64,000 bases of DNA from positions 1 to 64,000 of IMG/VR virus record IMGVR_UViG_3300038428_000448; one strand, written 5' to 3'. This DNA is from a virus. The position numbers and the translations under genes are program-made. Below, piece by piece: positions 1 through 8,500 of this stretch. Under the pieces are notes generated by a model. The model worked only from the letters and a program-made list of their open reading frames with translations, had not been told where the DNA came from and made no database searches. Position 1 is the stretch's first letter. Every line of letters begins with the position of its first letter.

Positions 1-861
1 AAACGACATAAATTAAAAGAAATAGAATATCCTCTCGCTAAAGGGAAGGAAATTGAATCACCATATGCCGCAATGGAAGGGTGGATTGGAAAAGTTATAT
101 GGATGACTCCTGACAAATTTTTGAGTCTTACTCCTACCCTTTTCAATCCCAATCCAGCATCTTTAAAATATCTTGAAAAGAAAATAAAAAGAAATATTCC
201 CATCGATTCTTTGATGTTATGGGTCAACATTGATACCAACACGGTAATCAGTCATGAAGGAAGACATAGAGCGGAAACAGCCAAGAAATTAGGTATCAAA
301 AAAATTCCTGTAATGGTAATAATTTATAGCCCCAAATTACATCATAGTGGTGGGTACTTAAATGTTCCATCATGGACAAAACAACAACACGATTATATAA
401 ACAAAGCTGAATTTATGCCTCAAAGTGGGAAAAATTTGAAAGAAATTTACAAAGGAGGAATACCAAGATATCTTTATCATGCAACATTTTGGGAACTTAC
501 ACCTTCCATATTTGAAAAAGGTATAGTATCAGGAGGAACACAATATATCAATTTTATAGGTAATGACCCCGGTGTGTATTTAACTCCTGATAAAAATCTT
601 GCGGTTTCGTTTGTTGAAACTTCAGAAAACGAAGAAATTCCCAAGGAATGGTTTGATGAAATTGTTATATTAACCATAGATTTAAGGAAATTGGATAATA
701 AAAAACTATTTGAAAAAGACCCTCATTGGAATGTTGGTAAAAAAGTGTCTAAATCTTTCTTGTATAAAGGAGTAATTCCACCATCAGCTGTTATAAAAAT
801 GGAGGATGAACACGGTCATATATTGCCTATGACATCTTCTTCACAACTTGGTCTTACTTAA
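1..861 (+). CDS. ParB-like / ADP-ribosyltransferase-like fusion protein (5' partial)
   Basis: The frame is open from base 1, so the gene probably starts outside the window; the Met at 73 is an internal candidate and residues here are counted from it. Residues 40-85 resemble the ParB/Srx fold: a strand, then H61-E-G-R-H-R, then an IPVMVI strand, as in ParB DGxHR-type nuclease/CTPase motifs. Residues 132-245 resemble the ADP-ribosyltransferase/RNA 2'-phosphotransferase (ART/KptA) fold: Y135-H-A-T at motif 1, G-V-Y169-L-T-P at motif 2, and a late Y-x-G-x-IPP-x-x-I motif. Phages use ART proteins to modify host proteins or RNA. Both assignments are motif-level, and the exact ART catalytic Glu is not certain. 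It is on the same strand as the next gene, 15 bases away. It could equally be an ART-fold protein without activity. Confidence 0.6.
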   Translation, partial: KRHKLKEIEYPLAKGKEIESPYAAMEGWIGKVIWMTPDKFLSLTPTLFNPNPASLKYLEKKIKRNIPIDSLMLWVNIDTNTVISHEGRHRAETAKKLGIKKIPVMVIIYSPKLHHSGGYLNVPSWTKQQHDYINKAEFMPQSGKNLKEIYKGGIPRYLYHATFWELTPSIFEKGIVSGGTQYINFIGNDPGVYLTPDKNLAVSFVETSENEEIPKEWFDEIVILTIDLRKLDNKKLFEKDPHWNVGKKVSKSFLYKGVIPPSAVIKMEDEHGHILPMTSSSQLGLT

Positions 862-864
862 AGA

Positions 865-872
865 TATTTATA
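865..872 (+). promoter_or_regulatory. TATTTATA candidate late promoter
   Basis: TATTTATA lies in the coding direction with four bases between it and the ATG at 877. The same octamer at similar spacing precedes several other virion genes here. If it is the -10 element, the mRNA would start at or next to the ATG. Confidence 0.5.
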
Positions 873-876
873 TTCA

Positions 877-1404
877 ATGAAACTAAAAACTTTAATCCAA
901 ATAAATGAATGGATAAGTCATGCTCCAACCGTTAATAGATCGCCGGACCTTAATTTGTACCCTACGCCCGGAGGATTAAATGACGGTTCTCCAAATTGGG
1001 ATGGTATCGTTGAAGGTAAGGATTGGTTCTGTTATATGGAAGGAAATGATTGGCAAACCAAACGTTCAGGCGCTTCCATTTACATCAATGAAGATGAAAA
1101 ACCTTATAAAATTTGGGTTAAAATAAAGACCAATGGCTTGCGCAAACCAAATGACACAAATGAATCCTACAAGGAAAGAGTTCGTAAACATACGAACAAA
1201 GTGGCTCGTTCGTGGATGTCAGAAGCAAGAAGAATTTTCAAAAATATAGAAATCAACGAAGCGGGTAATCCTGTTCCCATAACGTGGAAACAAGCTTTTC
1301 GTGAAGCATTGAAGAACCCAAAGGTAAAAGCGCATTTGGCTGACTGTGGCGAACAGGAAATAGCCCCTCTGATGGATCCGGTCAACTTTACTCCAAGAAA
1401 ATAA
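877..1404 (+). CDS. Putative capsid-associated protein with MCP-like C-terminal peptide
   Basis: A 175-residue protein of unrecognised family. Its N-terminus (MKLKTLIQINEW) is short, basic and amphipathic, like T4 capsid-targeting sequences, with I-N-E as a weak prohead-protease-type site. Its last residues contain DPVNFTPR, identical to eight residues near the C-terminus of the major capsid protein encoded at 14082-15923; the two DNA copies differ mainly at third codon positions, so the peptide rather than the DNA is conserved. The middle is rich in Trp and charged residues (SWMSEARRIFKNI). A late-type TATTTATA box precedes it. I infer a late, capsid-associated protein, but the function is unknown. 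It converges with the next gene: the stop codons are one base apart. Confidence 0.65.
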   Translation: MKLKTLIQINEWISHAPTVNRSPDLNLYPTPGGLNDGSPNWDGIVEGKDWFCYMEGNDWQTKRSGASIYINEDEKPYKIWVKIKTNGLRKPNDTNESYKERVRKHTNKVARSWMSEARRIFKNIEINEAGNPVPITWKQAFREALKNPKVKAHLADCGEQEIAPLMDPVNFTPRK

Positions 1405-1405
1405 C

Positions 1406-1903
1406 TTAGTTAGTTTCTCCAATTGCTATTGCTTGCCAATGCACCAACGAAGACAACGAATGTCTTGAATTGGAGTTTATGGTGAATCCTGATAAAGTTT
1501 GGTTTTGAACCACCCAAGTTCTAGCATCTCCGCCAATCACCGTTATAGAATACATTGATGGAAAGGGCGTAACAAAAGCCACGCTGTAAGTCAATGAACC
1601 ATTTGCTATATTAAATGATGAACCACTGACTACTCCTGCCTTTATTATTTGACCGGGAATACCTGAAACATAAGAAGCGGTTAAAGCGTATGATGATGAA
1701 ATTGCACTATTAGCTTGTGATGCTTGTATTGCATATGAAGCTGACGTTGCTGTAGAAGCATTTCCTTGTAAATTTCCAACAAACGAACCACTAACTTGTG
1801 TCGCCTGTGAAAAATCTATAATTGACCCTGTTGATGCATGTAAAGAAGACTCAATATTTACATCAACAAAACTAGCTGAATTTATGTAGAAAATCTGATC
1901 CAT
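1406..1903 (-). CDS. Short tail-fibre tip protein with H-type-lectin-like end
   Basis: A 165-residue protein. Residues 45-85 carry the Ser/Ala/Tyr repeat of phage fibres (SATSASYA, ISSSYALTASY). The last ~75 residues follow the pattern of small phage tip domains resembling the H-type lectin fold: V-x-F-x-T-x-F, a V-x-G-x-D-x-R-x-W strand, then SGFxIxSNS and a final V-x-W-x-AIG. Two other genes (1964-2458 and 45304-46608) end in a related domain. It lies downstream of the giant fibre gene on the same strand, suggesting an alternative or accessory receptor-binding tip. The lectin comparison is pattern-based. A near-match to the late box (CATAAATA on the + strand, about 1930-1937) lies upstream. 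Confidence 0.65.
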   Translation of the reverse strand: MDQIFYINSASFVDVNIESSLHASTGSIIDFSQATQVSGSFVGNLQGNASTATSASYAIQASQANSAISSSYALTASYVSGIPGQIIKAGVVSGSSFNIANGSLTYSVAFVTPFPSMYSITVIGGDARTWVVQNQTLSGFTINSNSRHSLSSLVHWQAIAIGETN

Positions 1904-1963
1904 ATTATCGTATTAAAATTATACTCGGGCATAAATATCGTTCAATTTTTATAAAACCAAGAA

Positions 1964-2458
1964 TTATTCGTCTGTCATCCAATAAACATAACCTGTAAAA
2001 GGAACATGACTGTTAGATGATATTATAAAACTAGAAGTTGTTTTATTAAATATAGACCACAATCTAATATCTTCACCTGTAACTATAACCACATAAGATA
2101 CATCTGAATAAAGAGTTTCTAAAGCCACTTCATAACTTTTAGGATTTCCTTGAAATAATGACCCAGCAATTCCTCCAAACTGAACGTTTTTTGGTGCCCA
2201 AGATGCTGATAAGGATGTTTCTGCTAATAATGCTACATTAGAAACCAATGATGTATTGGAAATATTTGCATAAGAAGCTGTTTGGTCTTGAGTTAATATT
2301 GATTGTCCAATAGAAGAAGAAGGAATATTTGCGACCACATTTCCATAACCATCAAGTAACCAATTAGTTCTTCCATCATTATACGTTTGAACAATATTTT
2401 GATAAGAATTAGAAATGTATTGATTTGTTAAATCCTTCTGTAAAAATTTAGGAATCAT
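1964..2458 (-). CDS. Short tail-fibre protein sharing the giant fibre's N-terminal anchor
   Basis: A 164-residue protein. Its first ~75 residues match the N-terminus of the giant fibre at 2519-11020: DLT-x-QYIS-x-SYQ, then WLLDG-x-G, IPSSSIG and ILTQDQTAS. The C-terminal ~75 residues are the same tip type as in 1406-1903 (VVIVTGEDIRLW, then SFIISSNS and VYW). It is in effect the giant fibre with its shaft deleted: anchor joined straight to tip. The common anchor suggests both attach to the same virion site, as alternative or mixed fibres. No Shine-Dalgarno is evident; a TATTTATA box lies 19 bases upstream of the ATG. Confidence 0.7.
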   Translation of the reverse strand: MIPKFLQKDLTNQYISNSYQNIVQTYNDGRTNWLLDGYGNVVANIPSSSIGQSILTQDQTASYANISNTSLVSNVALLAETSLSASWAPKNVQFGGIAGSLFQGNPKSYEVALETLYSDVSYVVIVTGEDIRLWSIFNKTTSSFIISSNSHVPFTGYVYWMTDE

Positions 2459-2477
2459 ATCTATAAAGTAACAACGT

Positions 2478-2485
2478 TATAAATA
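2478..2485 (-). promoter_or_regulatory. TATTTATA candidate late promoter
   Basis: Read on the minus strand this is TATTTATA, 19 bases upstream of the ATG at 2458, in the 60-base gap after the giant fibre gene. Confidence 0.45.
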
Positions 2486-2518
2486 GTTATCACTTTTATA
2501 AAGATTTCAATCTTATTT

Positions 2519-5500
2519 TTACAAAGCTTCTATTGCACATTCCTGTAATGTAAATGAACCTGTATTAGTTTGAGCCGTTATATCAATAAACCACGGACTG
2601 GAAGCCGCAATTGTTGCTACGGCTGGAGCAAGAGTTGAGTTAATCATTGATGAACTGTAATAAGCCATACCATCACAATTAAATGTAGTTAATGAACGAA
2701 CAGTCCCAATTAAACTAAATCCTGCTCTAGTATTGGTTACAGTTGCAGCCGAGCTTGTAACCGAAGTCCATGCTAAGTTATCTGACGTTGTTCCATTAGC
2801 TCCAACACGAATTCTAAATAGAATTGAACCCGTCGAGCTGTTTGTACCGACACCTAATATTCTAAAATTTTGCCCAATTCTAACGCTATTGGCTGGAATT
2901 TTACAATTGAATAATAGAGTTTCATTTGCAGTAGAAGTTGCTACTGTGCCTGCTAATGCTGCATCAGCTATTCCATTTGATGCATCACCAATATTATTTG
3001 CAATGATAGGACTTCCGGTTATTGGTCCAATATTAAGATAAGGAGCGGTATTGTTACTACTTACATTATTACCTTTAATTTCAAAACTACTACTTGCACT
3101 TGAAGATGGAAAATTGATTGCATATTTTTGTGTATTCGTCGCCGTTCCAGCAGTTCCTATTGTGCATCCTTCTATCATCCAATTGCTAGCATTTTGACAA
3201 ATATCAAAACCGTTATATACGCCTGAACTAGATTGGCTATTACCTGCTACCGTGCAATTACTCCATAATATATTGTTAGCCCCGGAATATAACCACTTGA
3301 TACCATCACAATAATTGTTAAGAATACGGCAATCAGTAAACTTAACATCATCAATAATACCAGTATTACTACCACTAATTACTATTCCATAAGACTGAAA
3401 ACCTGCTGTATTCGTGCTCGGATTTACAGTTTGTGTACCCGTTGTTCCACTAAACCATGCATCTTGAAATATCATACTTCTTGCACGAGCTGTTGTAGAA
3501 CCAGCAGGATTAATGAGTAATGCAGCTAAACCACATGCGTCAAATAAACAATGGTCACAGAAAATGAAAGACACATCATTATTAGCTAACGGGTCTATAA
3601 CTAATCCATAATTAAATGCAGCTACATCAAGTTTGAATAGTGAAGTGAACCCCGTTTGAACAATTTCAATACCATTCATTGGTTTTGTAGTTGGAGTATT
3701 AGAGAAAACAAGATTACTGATATATGTGTCACCGGTTGGTCCGTTGACAACACGAATTGCTGAGCCGCTGCCGGGATTACCACTATTGATAAATCCTTGG
3801 TCAACTCTTACAACTGATGAACTGTTTTGTATCAATATTCCATAGTAATAATTTGTAATACCAACATCGTAAATGAATACATTATTAGCTTGGTTAATGT
3901 TAATACTTGAACCTGAAGTTCTTGCAGAGTTACCATAAATCTGCATATGTCTTAATTCTATTACGTTTGTAGAACCTGCTGTATTATTACCAATTTGTAG
4001 AATATCACCCGTTGTTGCTGTATTCAATATTACTGTAGAACCAATGCCCGAACCAATTAACGCAACGTTATTTCCAGACATTGAAATTGGCGCAGAAACT
4101 TTATAAATACCCGGCGGAAAGAATAAGTCAACACTACGCGTGGAAGGATTTGGAGCGGCTAAAGAATAAGAAATAGCTAATTGAATAGCAGCAGTATCAT
4201 CAGTGCTATTATTACCAGTAGCTCCAAATTGTTTTACGTTATAACCAGTCCATACAGGCCCAGTAAATTGTGAACTGCTTAATATTGTTGCAGTCAATGA
4301 ACCAGATGATGGATTGACATATAAACTACTGGTTGTATATTCTGCTGTGCTTCCTGTATTAGTTGCAACGAATGTAAGATACCAATTAGCATTTGATGCG
4401 GTAACATAAAAAGATTGTATGGAAGAAGTTAAAGCATTACTAGCCCAACTTGCTGTTCCCCAAACACTTCCCGTCACGGATCCATTACAAAAACTAGCAG
4501 TATTTGATGTTAAAGCATTTGACGCCCACGAAGCCGTGCCCCATACTGACCCTGTAGCAGGTCCGTTCAAAAAACTTGAACTAATAGAAGCTGAAGCCCA
4601 ACTTGATGAGACAGCCCAAAATGATTGTGATGCCCAAGAAGCTGATATTGCATAACTACTTGGTGTTGATGGTGCAAATGAAGCACTTACTGCATAACTA
4701 GAAGAAATTACATTAGTAGCCCACGATGAAGTTCCAAAAAATGAAGCCGTAATACCAAATCCACTTCCACTCATTTGAGTGGTCGAAGGATTGTAAGTCA
4801 AGTCTGTATCAATGTAAATTGATTGATAACCTGACGAACCTGTTGACAAGTTAAAATTGTAAATCGTGTTATTACTTGTGGCAGCAATGGATGAACTTAA
4901 TGAGGCACTTGCCCATGAAGCAGACGTTGCATACGTTGCGCTTTGAACTGAACCTAATAACAAACTTGATGTTCCAGCATAACTTGATGAAATTATAGTT
5001 CCTGTGATTCCACTGGAACTTATATTGCTAGCCCAGCTAGCCGTACCCCAAAGTGAAGCTGTCGCATTTCCACTTAGAAAACTTGATGTTCCAGCATAAC
5101 TTGATGAAATTATAGTTCCTGTTATACCGCTTGAGGAAATATTACTTGCCCAAGAAGCAGTTCCCCATGTGGAACCTGTATGAGAACCATTCAAAAAACT
5201 AGAACTAATTGCATTAGTTGACCAGCTTGCCGTGCCCGCTAAATTATTTGCCCACGATGCTGTTCCTGCTAAATTGGAAGCCCAACTTGCTGTTCCATTA
5301 AGATTGTTTGCCCAAGATGCTGTTCCCCATGTGGAACCTGTATGGAAACCGTTTAAAAAACTAGCAGATATTGATGCAGACGCAAATGATGATGAAAATG
5401 CAACAGTTGAAGAACTTGCATAAGAAGCAGACGTTGCAACGGATGATACACTTGCATAGCTTGAACTAATTGAAGCAGAAGCCCACGATGAACTTACAGA

Positions 5501-8500
5501 AGTATTTGATGAACTTGCATATGAAGCTGAAAATGCAACAGTTGATGCAGAAGCATATGATGATGAAATTATATTGTTTGCCCAAGATGCCGTACCCCAA
5601 GTAGAGCCTGTGTGTGACCCATTCAAAAAACTTGCACTCGTTGATGAACTTGCATACGAAGATGAAAATGTTATGGTTGATGCGCTAGCGTATGAAGCTG
5701 AAAATGCAACTGTTGATGCGCTAGCGTATGAAGCTGATAGTGCCGTTACGTTTCCTGTAATACCGCTTGAAGAAATATTACTTGCCCATGACGCTGTTCC
5801 AAAAACCGAACCTGTAGAATTTCCATTTAAGAAACTTGCGCTAACTGACGAACTTGCCCATGATGAACTTATAGAAACACTTGATATACTTGCATATGAA
5901 GCAGAAATAACATTGGATGCCCAACTAGCCGTTCCCCACACCGAAGCCGTTGCATTACCATTTAGAAAACTTGCACTAACCGACGCAGAAGCCCAACTAG
6001 ATGATACACTAACTGTTGATGCACTAGCGTATGAAGATGATGTTGTAAATAATGAACGGGATGCAAATGAAGCGCTTGTGGTAAATAATGATGAACTAGC
6101 CCAACTTGATGATACATTAAATAATGACTGTGACGCCCATGATGCTGAAGTTGCATATGTTGCACTATTGATTGAACCTATTAAGAAACTTGCAGTACTT
6201 GCATAACTTGAACTGATTGATGCCGATGCCCAACTTGCACTATTTGATGGTCCACCAGAAGAAGGTGCCCAAGAAGCACTTATTGCATTACTAGCTGTTC
6301 CAATTAATGAACCTGTTAATAGAGTGAGTCCACTGGCATCAAAATATGCCATCTGAAAAGAATTACTAATAAGAAATCTAATCGAATTATTCGTGTTGGT
6401 TGATAACCATAAATCGCCACCAGCCATTTGAATATAACCATCCAATGGTTTAACCCAAGGCCAATCCCCATCATTATAATTGGAACTACCAATACCTAAA
6501 TCTATATAATGTGTTGTTTGACTTCCAATGTCAGCAGTTGCAACTATATCAGTAGAGGCACTTTGATTATTAGAAAAATTTTGATTATAGATTTGGAAAT
6601 AGTTGTTAACCGTTCCATAAGCCCCAATACAATTTACTGAAGATGTATTGATTTGAAATACAAGTAATGCTTCAGGATTAGTTGGAGTTGGACTACCAGA
6701 ATTAATAAGAACATATTGGCCACCATAAACCTGAACACTACCAGTCAACGTTAAACTTTGGTCGGGAGCCCAATACGGAATATGATATGGTGTAGCACCA
6801 ACGAATTGAGGCTTATTTGCCCTTACAAATACACCCGTTCCTGTACCTGTATATTCATCTTTAGTTAAATGATAATATTCACCACCCTGACCGCCTTGTA
6901 ATCCCAACAAACTGTTATGTTGAGTAACCGTAGCCGGAGCAAAGATTGTATTATAAGCTGATTGAACTGTTGGAGATGTTGAACCACTCTGAACAACAAT
7001 AGAACCAACCAATAAGCCAATGGCTTGTAATGTTGTAGGTATATTTGCTGGTGGTTGAGCAGATGTTTGTGCTTCCACTAAAGTAGGATATTGCTGAGAG
7101 CCTAATACAATAACAGCATCAGTTTTATTATCACAGACAAGAGTATATATAAAATTAACTGACCAAGAATTTGGCGTCAATGCAGTTAATCCGCCTATTC
7201 CATTATAATGAAGATTATCATAACCATACCCCGTTGAATAAGTCCAATTACTTGATGAATTAATATAATGGTAAGTTGTGCAACTTGCAGTTTGAGACGA
7301 TTGAAATTGTGAAATAAAATGTTGATTTGGTCCAAACCATACACTACCAGCCGTAATACCAAAATCCGAACCTGTTGTGAAAAGGGTGAAACCAGCTTGT
7401 CTCTCAAATTCATGTAATGTTATATCTTTATATTGCAAATTATTTGCAACTGCTAGTCCTGAAATACCTGTATTAAGTTGATGTATGTCCCAAGTGATTC
7501 CATTAAAATCAACATTTAACAAAGAAACGGCACATACACTAAGATTATCAATATAGTATGGATTTAATGATAATTCATATTGAGCACCACTACCTGAATG
7601 AGATGTAACAATAAAGTTAGTATAACCGGGTATCAGACCAAGGGTTGTTTGCGGTAGTGAATACTGAGTTACAACACCTGTTCCTGTTGAATCAGGGTAT
7701 AGATTGACACTACCTGTTGAAATAGTAATTGTTCCATTATTATTATTTGTTACAATGATATTTGATATTACACCAGCATATCGGTTTATGGTATTATCAG
7801 CATATGAAGAAGTTGTAGCATGTGATGAACTTATAGCATTTGTAGAAAAACTAGCCGATGTAGCTGAACCTTGTAAATTTCCTATAATATTAGAAACATT
7901 TAATGTAAAATCGGACATGTCATAACTTATGCCATTATTCTGGTCGGTATAAACCGATTGAACACCTGTATTAGTTTGAACAAATACAGGATACCATATT
8001 CCGGTATTTGTTTCATTTGTCTGTATATTTACAGCATTATAGGCGTTTGAAGAAGTATCAGAGAAACTTGCACTTACCGCATATGATGCAGTTCCACTAG
8101 ATAATGAGGTATATGATGCTGAAGTTAAATGATAATATTCACCTGATTGACCACCTTGAAGGCCACTCAAATCATTATGATATGTTATTCCCGAAGGAGA
8201 GAAATTTTGAACAAAAGCCGAATCTACTTGTGTTGCGGTGGCATCACCTTTATGATAGATTGCCCTACCAACCAAAATAGCAATATCAATAAGATGTTGT
8301 GGTGGAGTTGGTGGTTGTGATTGTTGAGCAGCAAGTAATGACCCATAATCCGGACTATACATTACTATTGTTGCATTATTATTTCCAACACCACGATAGA
8401 TATAATTGACAACGTAATGATTTGTACCCGATCCTAATGCTACAATATTTGTTCCATCATCACATTGAGTGCTGGTCATTTGTGTAATCAATGACCCTGA

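Noticed and set aside
2499-2512. Possible terminator after the giant fibre gene's upstream gap
   Set aside because: Only a 5-base-pair AT-rich stem on the wrong side of the fibre stop to end its transcript; too weak to support.
4419-6206. Long open frames on the plus strand through the fibre repeat array
   Set aside because: They are antisense shadows kept open by the Ser/Ala codon bias of the repeats; low-complexity translations, no start signals, and the minus-strand protein has recognisable fibre features. The same applies to 45530-46195.
4410-6290. CRISPR-like appearance of repeated short blocks
   Set aside because: Repeats are in-frame, unequal and translated within a continuous fibre gene; there are no constant-length repeats with unique spacers and no cas genes.
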